Below are positions 44,811-54,209 of a stretch of DNA of 64,000 nucleotides, in pieces. The translations under genes were made by a program, and so were the position numbers. The notes beneath the pieces were generated by a model. It did not search any database. It was not told where the DNA came from and was given only the letters and a program-made list of their open reading frames with translations. How positions within the stretch are numbered: the first letter of the stretch is position 1; every line of letters starts with the position of its first letter. The stretch is from Gardnerella piotii (GTDB taxonomy: Bacteria > Actinomycetota > Actinomycetes > Actinomycetales > Bifidobacteriaceae), in the NCBI RefSeq assembly GCF_003397585.1, contig NZ_QJUV01000001.1, positions 62,001-126,000 of the forward strand. The letters are read 5' to 3'.

Positions 44811-47164
44811 TCGTCTGGATCCTTTTTACGATTAAACTGCCTGAAAAGTCCAAAAGCTCCAAGTGCAAAAGCAAATATTATAATAATCGTACCGCTTTTA
44901 TCGCTGATTTGCAGCGTGCTTGTGATTGCCGTCTCTTTAGTGCTACTAAAAACGTTGTGGTTTCTATCTTCTAGAGAAAAAGTGGCTTTAACTTTGCTAG
45001 ATGTTGTAGATCTAAGTGGCAAAATCACCTGGGATTCGCTATTTGCTGCGATTTTAACTGGTGTTTTTCTTCTAGTTACTATTTCCATAGAATTGGTATA
45101 CGCAGTTAAATATACGCTAATCGGGTATGGGTTTGTGTTGCTGATTGTAATCGGCATGGTTGCTGTTTCGCTTACAAGAGTAACGTCTTTTGGAGGAATA
45201 ATATTGATTCCAGAAATGAGCATTTTAGCCAAATCGTGAGTGCCATTTTTGGTTTGTGTCTGCGATTCGCTAGCGCTACTGTTTGATTGGCTAGCGCTAT
45301 TTAACGTATTATCTAGCTCTCTTTGAGCCATTGCGTCAAAAAGTTTAATAAGATTTTCGCTCCAGATTTTGCTGTTTTGATTAATTTTTAACTTTGCGTT
45401 TTGTTTTGCAAGAGACTGAGCATCTGACTCGCATGTTTTATGGTTATTAAGCTCATTTTGATCAAGAATGCTGTTTATAAATTGGTTTACTAGCATTCTA
45501 TCGGAAGCTAGTTGGCTAATCTTAGATTTGCTTGCGATTAATGATTTTCCTTCGATTGCGCTCGTCTTAGGAACTGGGCTATATCCAAGGTGTTCTTTAG
45601 TAATCGCTTTTGAGCGAGTTAAAGAATTTATGTCTAGAAGACTAATCCAAGGCGATTTTTCTAGAATGCTTACAACTGATTCGATTAAAGGTATAGAAGA
45701 ATCTGGGCTAAACGTTAGTAGCAAATGCCTAGGCATATAAGGCTGTTCCATCTGGTAGAAGGCGCTTTGTGCTGCAAGTCTGTTTAGAAGTCCTGCGCTA
45801 GTAGTTTCTGCTGCCGATTGAGCGCTTGTAAAATGTCCATTTATTAATTCGTTAAGCGTTTCTTGGCAAGAAAGCACTTTTACGCTTCCCGAAGATGTTT
45901 GAACCTCGTAAACACCATTTTTTACGGCAAAACGGTTTGCTAGAGGGTCGAATCCGCTAGTGGCCACTACTGTTTTGTATCCGTTTGCGGCAGCCTGTTC
46001 TAGTGCGCGTAGAGTCCATTTTTCGCCTGTTTGAAAAGCGTAGGAATCAAGATTTAGCGGCTTTGTTGTTGAATTTTCTAATACAGATGATTTTTTACTC
46101 CAAGAATCTAAACCAATTCCAGCTAGTTTATAAGAAACATGATTTTCAGATTTCGCATATCTGCTTATGTTAAAACCGTTATTTTGCATAAATACGGAAG
46201 GTGTAAATGTTGGTTCACTAAATTTAAGAGTGTTTGGGTCTGCTATTGTTTGCAACTTTGGATGCTTTTGAACAAGATTTATCAAAGAAGTAATGCGCTT
46301 AATACTGCTTTTACTAAGTCTGATTTTTCTGTTAGTTGCAGAACCTGTTGTAGAACTTGTTGCAGAGCCTGTTGTAGGATTTGCTAAATTTTCTTGCGAT
46401 TCACTAATGGCGTTAATAGAAGGAGAAATATTGTGCTTGCTAATGTTAAAACGCCAATCGGAAGATTTTGCGATTATTGGCATTAGTAAAGTCACATTAA
46501 TTGGCGGAGTTTGAACGTTTTTAATGCCAATATTTGCTCGAGTTACAAACGATTTAACAGAATAATAATGCTTAAAATCTAAAGAAGAATACGTTATAGA
46601 AACAGGTTTTGGACCCCAATAAATAATGTTTGAAAGATTTTGACTGTTTGCATCAACGTCGATTTGCGCACTATAAGATTTTCCGCTTGCAAGCGCTGGA
46701 ACACTAACTTCGCCTATTAGCTGAGGCGTTGGAATCCTAGACTCGGCTTGGCTCCATTTTTGCAAGTCGGTTCTAGACATAAAAGTGTACCAAGGGTTAA
46801 AAGTGACTTGAATTTTGCCTTCTGGAAAATCTTTAGAACTGTTGTTTTTAAGCAGAAGACTAATGTGGTATCCGCTTTTATCTGTAAGAATCGAAGTTGA
46901 CTTTACGATTTTTAGCGAAATTCCTTTGGATTTTGTGTTATACAAAGAGTAGGAGCTTAGGGAAGACTGATTAGCATACGCGATTTTTGGCGCGAAGAAG
47001 AATGGGAAAGTCGCAAGCAAGAGTGCCATTAGAACTGTGGTTGCGCAAAGTCTTAAAAACGCGTTTTTTTGCGACTTACGCAACTGGTTTTTTGAAAAAT
47101 CAATCACATTAATCACATTGGTAACGTTAATCACGGTTTTGCCGCCTATTCGCCTTTTTAGCAT
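44807..47164 (-). CDS. DUF6049 family secreted/membrane protein
   Basis: 785 residues by the longest frame. It has a signal peptide (RLCATTVLMALLLATFPFFFAPKIAYA, about 42-67), a long extracellular region with Ig-like and TolB-like features typical of DUF6049, and a C-terminal membrane helix (TIIIIFAFALGAFGLF) with a KRKK-type tail. Between 255 and 275 there is a SATSSTTGSATN repeat. The family sits between Nudix and murJ genes in actinobacteria, with unknown function. The frame overlaps the Nudix gene by 38 bp. A GTG overlapping the Nudix stop (47132-47134) is an equally plausible start. Confidence 0.88.
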   Translation of the reverse strand: MLKRRIGGKTVINVTNVINVIDFSKNQLRKSQKNAFLRLCATTVLMALLLATFPFFFAPKIAYANQSSLSSYSLYNTKSKGISLKIVKSTSILTDKSGYHISLLLKNNSSKDFPEGKIQVTFNPWYTFMSRTDLQKWSQAESRIPTPQLIGEVSVPALASGKSYSAQIDVDANSQNLSNIIYWGPKPVSITYSSLDFKHYYSVKSFVTRANIGIKNVQTPPINVTLLMPIIAKSSDWRFNISKHNISPSINAISESQENLANPTTGSATSSTTGSATNRKIRLSKSSIKRITSLINLVQKHPKLQTIADPNTLKFSEPTFTPSVFMQNNGFNISRYAKSENHVSYKLAGIGLDSWSKKSSVLENSTTKPLNLDSYAFQTGEKWTLRALEQAAANGYKTVVATSGFDPLANRFAVKNGVYEVQTSSGSVKVLSCQETLNELINGHFTSAQSAAETTSAGLLNRLAAQSAFYQMEQPYMPRHLLLTFSPDSSIPLIESVVSILEKSPWISLLDINSLTRSKAITKEHLGYSPVPKTSAIEGKSLIASKSKISQLASDRMLVNQFINSILDQNELNNHKTCESDAQSLAKQNAKLKINQNSKIWSENLIKLFDAMAQRELDNTLNSASQSNSSASESQTQTKNGTHDLAKMLISGINIIPPKDVTLVSETATMPITISNTNPYPISVYLTAYTNSMEIVTRRKTPVKIAANSESQVILPLRSTTSSKVKATFSLEDRNHNVFSSTKETAITSTLQISDKSGTIIIIFAFALGAFGLFRQFNRKKDPDE

Positions 47165-47891
47165 ACATCCATGCTATTTTTCGTTCGTTTGGGTAGCTTA
47201 AAATGTCGTTAAGGTTCTTAAAATCAACCCAAATCGCATCTTCTGCTTCGTGATCTGGGTCTCCAAGAACAGATAATTCGCCGCTAACATACTTAAGCGC
47301 AAAGTGGTGAACAAGTTTATGCACACGCTGGCTTGTTCCAGTAAACCAGTAGTCGATAGTTGCGATTGAATCAACAACTTCGCCAAGAATACCCGTTTCT
47401 TCGCGAATCTCTCTAACTGCTGTTTGTTGCGGTGTTTCGCCTTTTTCAATATGACCTTTTGGCAAACACCATTCCATGTGGCCACTTCGCGAATGCCGTG
47501 CTATAACCGCGACACGCCCAAGAGAGTCAAAAACTAATCCTCCAGCGGAATATTCTCGAACAATAGGCAAATCCTGTGCGTCTAGAGAAGCAAAAGTTTT
47601 AGGGCCGTCATTAACTCTTCTTTGAGGCATTAATGCAGGAGAAGGGGCATTAATAGAAGATATTTGCTGCCTGGATTCCGTTATATTAACATGAATGTTT
47701 TCAACAGTGTAGCTGCCCGAAAAGCCCGAAATATCAACAAAAATCGACTCCTCTTCTTCGGCTTGTTGTGGCTGAATTTTGCTTTTCATTCTAGCAACAT
47801 CAAGAGGAGTAACTCGAATGCTTGGAGTGTTTTGGGTATGATTATCCGAGGCTCTGGCGAGCATGCGTCTTAAGTCTTTCGGAGTAACCAT
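47127..47891 (-). CDS. Nudix hydrolase
   Basis: 254 residues from the chosen start. The Nudix box is complete at about 146-168 (GHIEKGETP, then REIREETG), so nucleotide-diphosphate hydrolysis is expected. The substrate is unknown. An N-terminal extension of about 110 polar residues precedes the Nudix domain, longer than in typical MutT-like proteins. The longest frame begins at 47921 and would overlap the divergent nucleotidyltransferase gene. I prefer the ATG at 47889-47891 (MVTPKDLRRML) behind AAGGTGGAG. This gene and its neighbour form the classical pcnA-type/Nudix divergent pair of actinobacteria. Confidence 0.92.
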   Translation of the reverse strand: MVTPKDLRRMLARASDNHTQNTPSIRVTPLDVARMKSKIQPQQAEEEESIFVDISGFSGSYTVENIHVNITESRQQISSINAPSPALMPQRRVNDGPKTFASLDAQDLPIVREYSAGGLVFDSLGRVAVIARHSRSGHMEWCLPKGHIEKGETPQQTAVREIREETGILGEVVDSIATIDYWFTGTSQRVHKLVHHFALKYVSGELSVLGDPDHEAEDAIWVDFKNLNDILSYPNERKIAWMYAKKANRRQNRD

Positions 47892-47978
47892 ACACTCCAC
47901 CTTACTCAATCCGCTGTGCATTGGGGTAACGGTATGCTGGAATGTAGTTTGATTTTTGCTGAAAGGGTGTTTTTAAGC

Positions 47979-49403
47979 GTGTCTGTGAACTTTGAAGTTT
48001 GGCCAGAAGCCATAGAGTTGGGTAAATTATTTGCCGATCACAATTACGAGTTGGCGCTTGTTGGCGGCCCTGTGCGAGACATGCTTTTGCATAGAGTTTC
48101 GCACGATCTTGACTTTTGCACATCTGCTAAGCCAGAAGAATTTGAGCCACTTCTTAGGTCTTGGGGTCATGACGGTTTTTGGGATATGGGTCGAAAGTTT
48201 GGCACGCTTGGAGCTTTGAAGCGCAGAAAAGACGGAACCGAAGTAAAAGTAGAGATAACAACTTACAGATGCGATGCTTATAATCCAGATTCTAGAAAGC
48301 CAGAAGTAAAATATGGCGATACTTTGGAAGGTGATCTTTCTAGGCGCGATTTTACTGTAAACGCAATGGCTTTGCGCGTGCCAAGTCTAGAATTTGTGGA
48401 TCCATTTGGCGGAGCAAGCGACTTATCTAAAGGTATTTTGCGAACTCCAGTAGATCCACGTCAATCTTTTGACGACGATCCTTTAAGAATGATGCGTGCT
48501 GTTCGCTTTGTTGCTCAACTTGGTTTCACTATTGAAGCAAGCACGGCTGAGGCCATTTTGAGCATGGTTTCTAGATTAGATATTGTTTCTGCGGAGCGCG
48601 TTCGCGACGAAATAACAAAGATGCTTCTTTCGGCAAATCCGCGCGCTGGAATTGAAGCAATGGTTGATTCTGGTATTGCAGATAGGGTTTTGCCAGAAAT
48701 TCCTGCTTTGCGCTTAGAAATCGACGAGCATCACAGGCATAAGGATGTTTTTGAGCACACAATGATGGTTCTTGAGCGCGCAATAGCGCTTGAAACAGAT
48801 GACGAAGGTGCGGTTCCTGGCCCAGATTTAACTTTGCGACTTGCTGCTCTTTTGCACGATATTGGTAAGCCGCGCACTAGAAAGTTTGAAGACGGCGGAA
48901 AAGTTAGCTTCCATCACCACGATATTGTTGGAGCTAAAATGACTCGAAAGCGCATGAAAGCTTTGCATTTTGACCATCATATTATTGACGATGTAAGCGA
49001 GCTTGTGAATTTGCATTTGCGATTCCATGGCTACGTAGACGAGCCTTGGACGGATTCTGCAGTTAGAAGGTATGTTAAGGATTCTGGCCATTTGTACGAG
49101 CGTCTAAATCGCCTAACGCGCGCAGATGCTACTACTCAAAACAAGCGCAAGTCGCTTATGTTTGAGCATGCGATGGACGAGATGGAAGATCGCGTACGCG
49201 AATTAAAAAAGCAGGAAGATTTTAACGCAATTCGTCCAGACTTGGATGGCAATGAAATCATGAATCTTCTTGGTTTGGAGCCTGGTCCTATTGTTGGTAA
49301 AGCATACAAGCACATGCTGGAATATAGACTAGATAATGGTCCTGTAGAGCACAGTGTTGCTGTTGACGAGCTTAAAAAATGGTACGAAAGTCAAGCTGAA
49401 TAA
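47979..49403 (+). CDS. CCA tRNA nucleotidyltransferase / poly(A) polymerase family protein
   Basis: A class II nucleotidyltransferase that adds or repairs the tRNA 3' CCA end. The head domain has ALVGGPVRDMLLH and the catalytic HDLDFCTSAKPEE. RRDFTVNAMAL and DPLRMMRAVRFVAQLGF follow. The C-terminal half is an HD domain (LLHDIGKPRTRKF and HHHDIVGAKMT), as in many actinobacterial CCA enzymes. The frame opens at 47916. I placed the start at a GTG at 47979 (VSVNFEVWPEA), with GAAAGGG 11 bases before it. The ATG at 47934 is an alternative, so the start is uncertain. Confidence 0.92.
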   Translation: MSVNFEVWPEAIELGKLFADHNYELALVGGPVRDMLLHRVSHDLDFCTSAKPEEFEPLLRSWGHDGFWDMGRKFGTLGALKRRKDGTEVKVEITTYRCDAYNPDSRKPEVKYGDTLEGDLSRRDFTVNAMALRVPSLEFVDPFGGASDLSKGILRTPVDPRQSFDDDPLRMMRAVRFVAQLGFTIEASTAEAILSMVSRLDIVSAERVRDEITKMLLSANPRAGIEAMVDSGIADRVLPEIPALRLEIDEHHRHKDVFEHTMMVLERAIALETDDEGAVPGPDLTLRLAALLHDIGKPRTRKFEDGGKVSFHHHDIVGAKMTRKRMKALHFDHHIIDDVSELVNLHLRFHGYVDEPWTDSAVRRYVKDSGHLYERLNRLTRADATTQNKRKSLMFEHAMDEMEDRVRELKKQEDFNAIRPDLDGNEIMNLLGLEPGPIVGKAYKHMLEYRLDNGPVEHSVAVDELKKWYESQAE

Positions 49404-49439
49404 AGCGAATCGCGCAAAGCGTCTATGTAAGCTAGAATC

Positions 49440-50063
49440 TTACTGAATAGGCTTGTGGTTTGCAGCTTTTGGAAGATTCTTAATTGTGTTATACGCTGCG
49501 CAGCCTCTAATCTCGTTAATTGCAGCTCCAGCGGCAGGAACGTCGGTTTTAGGACGAAGATTGCTAAAAGTGGCTCCTAAAACAACGTCAATAAGCTTAT
49601 CTTGACGGTCGTCCATGCGCAAAATGGCGTCCTTAAAATTGGCTACTAGTGTATAAGCTTCGTTAATCGACTGTTTCCCAAAATAGATTGTTGTGCGCTT
49701 AACGCGTGTTTCGCTATTTCCAACTTCGATTAAGTTAAAACCGCGATTTCTAAGGCCTTCCCCGACTGCTCGCGCAAATCCGCGGAATTTTGTTCCATTT
49801 AGAACGCGTATAGAAACAGCGCGATTATCTATATAAGACGCTTTATTTTCGTCTTTGTTTTTTATAGCACAAGGTGCTTGAACGCCGTAGTTTGGGTCTA
49901 CTTCTGGAGTTCTAGGAGCAGCGATTCCAAAAAGATGCGATTGCACAATAAGAGCTAAAACAAAGGCAATTGCAACTCCGATTGCAACAGACGATAGCAC
50001 AAATCGTTTTCTTTGATACATGAACTCTCTTCGGGCTAGTCGCTCGTCGTAAAACTGCGTCAT
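49440..50063 (-). CDS. LytR C-terminal domain protein
   Basis: 207 residues: a short cytoplasmic head, a membrane helix (about 20-48, SVAIGVAIAFVLALIVQ) and an extracellular LytR_C domain (about 80-185: SIRVLNGTKFRGFARAVGEGLRNRGF, given in outline, then VVLGATFSNLRP). Such proteins accompany LytR-CpsA-Psr phosphotransferases, which attach glycopolymers to peptidoglycan, but the catalytic domain is absent here. Function unknown. Convergent with the CCA gene, 36 bp apart. Possible overlapping or shared termination signals were not resolved. Confidence 0.87.
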   Translation of the reverse strand: MTQFYDERLARREFMYQRKRFVLSSVAIGVAIAFVLALIVQSHLFGIAAPRTPEVDPNYGVQAPCAIKNKDENKASYIDNRAVSIRVLNGTKFRGFARAVGEGLRNRGFNLIEVGNSETRVKRTTIYFGKQSINEAYTLVANFKDAILRMDDRQDKLIDVVLGATFSNLRPKTDVPAAGAAINEIRGCAAYNTIKNLPKAANHKPIQ

Positions 50064-50177
50064 GCTAACTTCCGATCTGTACTGTGTGCTTGTATTGTGC
50101 GCGTTGTGCGCTCGTATGCGTATGCATAAGTGTTAGCTATTTTACTTACTATGCATGACGGCGTTTATAAGCGTATT

Positions 50178-51068
50178 TTAACTGTTAAAAGCTTTAGACA
50201 GAGCTAAAAATTCGTCGCAAGTTAAAGTTTCGCCTCGTCTTGTTGAATCAATCTTAGAAAGTTCGTAGGCTTCTTTAGGAACAATGCTCTTTAGTGCTGC
50301 GTTTAGCGTTTTTCTTCTCTGCTGGAATGCTGCATCAATAATCTTAAACACTTTTTCTTTTTCTTGCTCGCTGCCTTTTGGATTATCGTTTCTCTTAAAG
50401 TACACTAGCGCTGAGTCAACGTTTGGAGCAGGCCAAAATACGTTTCTGCCAATCAAACCAGCTTTTTGAGCAGTGCCGTACCAGGCCAACTTTACGCTTG
50501 GAGTGCCATACGTTTTATTGCCAGGCTGCGCGCATAAGCGATCTGCAACTTCTTTTTGAACCATTACAAGAAAGCTTGTAAGATTATCGAATTTTTCTAA
50601 AAGAGTAAGAATAATCGGTGTTGCAACGTTGTATGGAAGATTTGCAACAAGCGTAAAGTGCGCCGCTTTTGCTAAATCGGGAACGTCTTGAGCGTTTACC
50701 TCTAACGCGTCTTTAAGAATCACATTAAACCGTTCTAAAGCATTAGGCATAAATTCTTTAACAGTACTCGGCAAACGTTTAGCAAGCGGAGGATCTATTT
50801 CTACAGCAGTAAGATTTGCGCCCGCTTGAAGAATCGCAAGTGTAAGAGAGCCAAGACCAGGGCCTACTTCCATAACAAAATCGTTTGAATTAATTTTTGA
50901 CGCAGCAACGATTTTCTTAACTGTTCCAGGGTCAATAACAAAATTTTGACCAAACTTTTTTGTAGGCGTAATGCCCTCTTGCGCTGCGATTGCGCGAATA
51001 TCAGCTGCTCCAAGAAGACGGCCTTGTTGATTTTCAATATTATCTTTCGTCAATTTAATACCATCCAA
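50178..51068 (-). CDS. rsmA: 16S rRNA A1518/A1519 dimethyltransferase RsmA (KsgA)
   Basis: 296 residues. A SAM-dependent enzyme that dimethylates two adjacent adenines near the 3' end of 16S rRNA. Motifs are QNFVIDPGTVKKIV, VMEVGPGLGSLTLAIL (SAM), NLPYNVATP (catalytic motif IV) and FQQRRKTL near the C-terminus. It starts MDGIKLTKDN just after the Rpf-like gene with a 3-bp gap, so it is likely co-transcribed with it. The first ATG is taken as the start. Confidence 0.96.
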   Translation of the reverse strand: MDGIKLTKDNIENQQGRLLGAADIRAIAAQEGITPTKKFGQNFVIDPGTVKKIVAASKINSNDFVMEVGPGLGSLTLAILQAGANLTAVEIDPPLAKRLPSTVKEFMPNALERFNVILKDALEVNAQDVPDLAKAAHFTLVANLPYNVATPIILTLLEKFDNLTSFLVMVQKEVADRLCAQPGNKTYGTPSVKLAWYGTAQKAGLIGRNVFWPAPNVDSALVYFKRNDNPKGSEQEKEKVFKIIDAAFQQRRKTLNAALKSIVPKEAYELSKIDSTRRGETLTCDEFLALSKAFNS

Positions 51069-51071
51069 ACT

Positions 51072-52535
51072 TTAATACCATCCAATTTCTTGTGAATGCT
51101 TCCACGCTTCGCTAGGATTTCCGTATTTACTTCTAATGTAACTAAGGCCCCACGTTATTTGTATTGATGCATCTTCATGCCAGTTTGCTCCCGCGCTCGC
51201 CATTTTATCTGCTGGAAGTGATTGCGGAATTCCGTACGCGCCAGAGCTTTTATTTTCTGCGTTCCAGCGCCAATTCGATTCTTTTGTCCACAATTTAACA
51301 AGGTCTTCCCACATTGCGCCAGTCCAACCAAGTTGTGCGCATGCTGCTTGAGCGTAAAGTTTTGCTTGTTCGGGCGTTGCATGAACCATGCCGTTTGGGT
51401 TATCTGCGGGTGCGGGTGCAGGTGCAGGAGTTGGCGTTGGTGTTGGGGTAGGTGTTTGTTTTATAGCTTGTGAGTTTTCAACAGTTTGCTTAGAATTTTG
51501 CTGATTGTTGTTATTGTTTTGTTGAATGTTTTGATTTTGCGCGCCCTGTTGTGCGCTCTTGTTTTGTGTATTTTGTTGATTCGTGTTTGTTTTTTGCGAT
51601 TGAGTTTGACTATTTGGTTTCTTGTTTTCTTCTTGTTTATTGATTCGTTTGCTTGGCTTAGATTCGTTTTGTGTTCTAGGAGTAGACTTTGCGCCAATTG
51701 CAACAATTTGATCAATCGACGGCTTAACAATTGACTGCTTTATTAGCGTTGCACTTTGAGCTTTGCCATCCACATAAGTCACGTTATACAAATCTATGCG
51801 CTCGCCATTTGCGCCAGCTTGTTTAATAACTCTAGCTCCGATTGCAAGACTTGAGTCGTTTATGTTTATAGTGCTAAATGGAATAACAACGTTTCTAGAT
51901 TCTTTTCCATGCGTTACTCTAAGAATGCGAAGCAAAGTTTTTCCATTTTCTTCGCTAACAGTTACTTGGTCTTCTTTTCCTAAGACTATTCCTAAAGAAT
52001 CAAGAATTGAGCTTGCTGGCAGTGTTCCGTCTGGAACAACTCTTGTTTTGTTATCGCAAATAACTGTGACTGGTCCTTTTTTGTTTATAGAAAGTCCACC
52101 AGTAAGCTTGTTATAAATGTTTTGCAAATTAACAGTTATTTTTGCAGCATGATCTGCGTTTGCTTGGAAGAATCCGATTAGTTGATCAATGCTTGTTGCA
52201 ACAGTCCAAAATGGTATTGTTACACCATCTACTGTAATGGATGTTTGATAAGCGCTTCTAACGGTAACAGTTGCGTGATCTGCTAATATGTCTCCCGAAG
52301 TACTAATAACTTGGTCGTGTGTTTTAACTGGTACTTTTTGTTCTTGTAGAAGTCTTTGTGTAGTAGATGCATAAGTTGTTACTACTTTAGTTTTGCCATT
52401 TATGATTAAAGCAATAGATTTGCGCGCAGAAAGTGCAAAAATCCCAGTGCTAGAAATAACAAGAGCTAGAACGCATATAAAAACGCGTAGTCTTCTCATT
52501 ATTACAAACCGCTGAGGCGTCCATCTGCGTGCCAT
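51072..52535 (-). CDS. RpfB-like cell-wall hydrolase (DUF348-G5-transglycosylase-like)
   Basis: 487 residues. A signal anchor (about 14-36) is followed by DUF348-type repeats (KSIALIINGKTKVV, then two more, about 45-200), a G5 domain (about 205-280), and a Gln/Asn-rich linker (about 290-365) with TPTPTPTPAPAPAPA. The C-terminal lysozyme-like domain (about 390-487) has the probable catalytic Glu in LWTKESNWRWN and ends EAWKHSQEIGWY. It is probably a resuscitation-promoting-factor-like peptidoglycan hydrolase. The C-terminal domain is closer to aggregation-promoting-factor/SLT types than to classic Rpf, so the exact name is uncertain. Close to rsmA. Confidence 0.87.
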   Translation of the reverse strand: MARRWTPQRFVIMRRLRVFICVLALVISSTGIFALSARKSIALIINGKTKVVTTYASTTQRLLQEQKVPVKTHDQVISTSGDILADHATVTVRSAYQTSITVDGVTIPFWTVATSIDQLIGFFQANADHAAKITVNLQNIYNKLTGGLSINKKGPVTVICDNKTRVVPDGTLPASSILDSLGIVLGKEDQVTVSEENGKTLLRILRVTHGKESRNVVIPFSTININDSSLAIGARVIKQAGANGERIDLYNVTYVDGKAQSATLIKQSIVKPSIDQIVAIGAKSTPRTQNESKPSKRINKQEENKKPNSQTQSQKTNTNQQNTQNKSAQQGAQNQNIQQNNNNNQQNSKQTVENSQAIKQTPTPTPTPTPAPAPAPADNPNGMVHATPEQAKLYAQAACAQLGWTGAMWEDLVKLWTKESNWRWNAENKSSGAYGIPQSLPADKMASAGANWHEDASIQITWGLSYIRSKYGNPSEAWKHSQEIGWY

Positions 52536-52687
52536 TCAACCTCACTTTCAACGCAAAACTGAATCTTAATTATAGCAATGATTGCAATCAGCCAAAAAAT
52601 AAGACTATAAGCATATAATCTAACTCATTAAAAATGCGTTAAGAAGAATCAATCTTAAACTATAAAACTATAAAACTATAAAAGGTA

Positions 52688-52727
52688 AAGGGGGGGGGCA
52701 GGAGAGAAGGGGATTTGTCCTGCCCCC
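52688..52727 (-). terminator. Terminator of the 6C RNA
   Basis: The stem GGGGGCAGGA...TCCTGCCCCC has a 14-base loop. On the minus strand it is followed by further C bases and TTT. Confidence 0.8.
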
Positions 52728-52812
52728 ATGAGGAGGAGCTGGTTGGGGGACGCTCCATCCTCTTGCTCGGAAACCCTGAGTTGGGGGAAGGTTCCCGAGA
52801 ACTTACTCAAGC
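52690..52812 (-). ncRNA. 6C RNA (actinobacterial C-rich small RNA)
   Basis: On the minus strand, two stem-loops both carry a CCCCC run in the loop. Stem 1 (52766-52799) pairs CTCGGGAACC with GGTTTCCGAG through one G-U wobble, which points to the minus strand as the RNA strand. Stem 2 (52730-52762) pairs GAGGA and GGAGC with their complements around one bulged base. The loops are TTCCCCCAACTC and GTCCCCCAACCA. A strong GC-rich terminator follows. This is the known 6C motif of actinobacteria. The boundaries are approximate. The mycobacterial 6C RNA targets mRNAs through its C-rich loops. Confidence 0.8.
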
Positions 52813-53002
52813 GAAGTAATCAGCATAAATTGTTCTTGTAAGCTTTACGATTCATCATACAATAAATTTATTTATGACTTATTATCTTATTATTGTTATT
52901 GTAAATTCACTAAAAACTTTTTATATGCTTATGACTCATAATATGCATACAAGTGGATTTTTATAATTTAGATTGTTTTTGTTATGCAAAACGCCTATAA
53001 AA

Positions 53003-53079
53003 TGGAGCCTCCTGCCGGGATCGAACCGGCGACCTGCCGCTTACAAGGCGGCCGCTCTGGCCATCTGAGCTAAGGAGGC
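53003..53079 (-). tRNA. tRNA-Thr (anticodon TGT), CCA encoded
   Basis: The cloverleaf reads in full: acceptor GCCTCCT/AGGAGGC, D stem GCTC/GAGC, anticodon stem GCCGC/GCGGC with loop CTTGTAA (anticodon TGT), and T stem GCCGG/CCGGC with loop TTCGATC. The T discriminator is followed by encoded CCA. Confidence 0.97.
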
Positions 53080-53186
53080 GAGTTCTTGCACGCTAGTTAA
53101 AAATCTTCGCGAGCAAAACATTGATTAGTGTATCAGCACCCGTTGCCAAGTGCAACTTTTGGAACCAACACACTAATCAACAAGAA

Positions 53187-54125
53187 CTAGTCAAGAGGAT
53201 TTGGCTGATCTTTATCTGTTACCTTTGGCATAACACCTTCAACTCCAACCTTAGACTTGTCTAATCCAATAGACTTAAGAATTGCATCTGGTGTACTAAG
53301 CTTCTTCTTGCTAACCTCAACCATATCAAGCAGCTTCCCGTTGATAGTGGTTGTAGGAGTTGTCATAGCTCCCTTATTTGATCCGCTAACATTCCACAAA
53401 GCCTTGCGATTTGGTGTATCGGCATTAATAGCGTTTTGCCAATCAAGATAATTTCTGTTGAATGCTTTGTTTGCCACTTCTTCGCTAACGCCCGCGTTTA
53501 TGGCTTGCTCAATCAGCTTTTTGTTGCTAACAGGCTTGTAGTCGTCGCCTTCTTCTGGCTGGAAGTCTTCTGCAAAAATGTTGTTAATAAATTGAAGTAA
53601 GTGCGAAGGATTGTCGTCGTTAGAAGAAATGTATGCGATTGCGCCAGTTACGCGTGTTGAATAGTGGTCGCTAGAAATTCTATCCAAGAACGACATTGGG
53701 TGAATCTCAAGGTTGATTTGGCCGGCTTTCATCATTGCAATAAGCATTTGATCGGAATCGCGATTAAAATTACCGCATCCTGGGCACAGAGGATCGGCAT
53801 AAACCGCTATAGTCGGAGCGTTTGGAGCCGTTGTGTTATAGCCGTTTTTGCTGATTAAAATTCCGCCTTGTTCGTTTGCGTACTTAGGCTTTTGATTAGT
53901 CGTAAGATTTTTAACAGCTCGTCTTGCTTGTTGAGCTTGCTCGACATTCTTTTGATTTTGCGCATTAGTGGCGTTAAGGGCTGTAATTCCAATTGCTGCA
54001 ATCATGCCAATTAAAATGACAACAACAACAATTCCAACGATTGTTTGTTGGCGTAATTCTTTAGCTTTGCGCGCTTGAAGATTTTGATTTGATTGATTTT
54101 GCGCGCTTCTGCTACTGTTAGGCAT
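53187..54125 (-). CDS. DsbA-family/thioredoxin-fold membrane-anchored oxidoreductase
   Basis: 312 residues from the preferred start MPNSSRSAQNQS. A cytosolic basic head is followed by a membrane helix (about 28-50). The extracellular DsbA-like domain (about 88-300) has the redox pair CPGC (Cys114 and Cys117 in DPLCPGCGNF). TTPTTTINGKLLD is the cis-Pro loop region. It probably forms or isomerises disulfides of exported proteins. A longer frame starts at 54158, but the ribosome-binding site GGGGAAGGA sits correctly before 54125. It lies between tRNA-Thr and the kinase gene. Confidence 0.9.
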   Translation of the reverse strand: MPNSSRSAQNQSNQNLQARKAKELRQQTIVGIVVVVILIGMIAAIGITALNATNAQNQKNVEQAQQARRAVKNLTTNQKPKYANEQGGILISKNGYNTTAPNAPTIAVYADPLCPGCGNFNRDSDQMLIAMMKAGQINLEIHPMSFLDRISSDHYSTRVTGAIAYISSNDDNPSHLLQFINNIFAEDFQPEEGDDYKPVSNKKLIEQAINAGVSEEVANKAFNRNYLDWQNAINADTPNRKALWNVSGSNKGAMTTPTTTINGKLLDMVEVSKKKLSTPDAILKSIGLDKSKVGVEGVMPKVTDKDQPNPLD

Positions 54126-54209
54126 GCCTATCCTTCCCCTGATTTTTACAAATAACATACGTAAGTCAATTAATCTAAAAGAATAGTCTAGTTGACGGTA
54201 TCAACGGGC

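Noticed and set aside
52680-52812. SRP RNA or c-di-AMP riboswitch in the leader of the Rpf-like gene
   Set aside because: A ydaO-type riboswitch is plausible before rpf genes, but the paired CCCCC loops and the terminator directly after them fit 6C RNA better. No SRP core sequence (GGAAG-AGCAG type) is seen.
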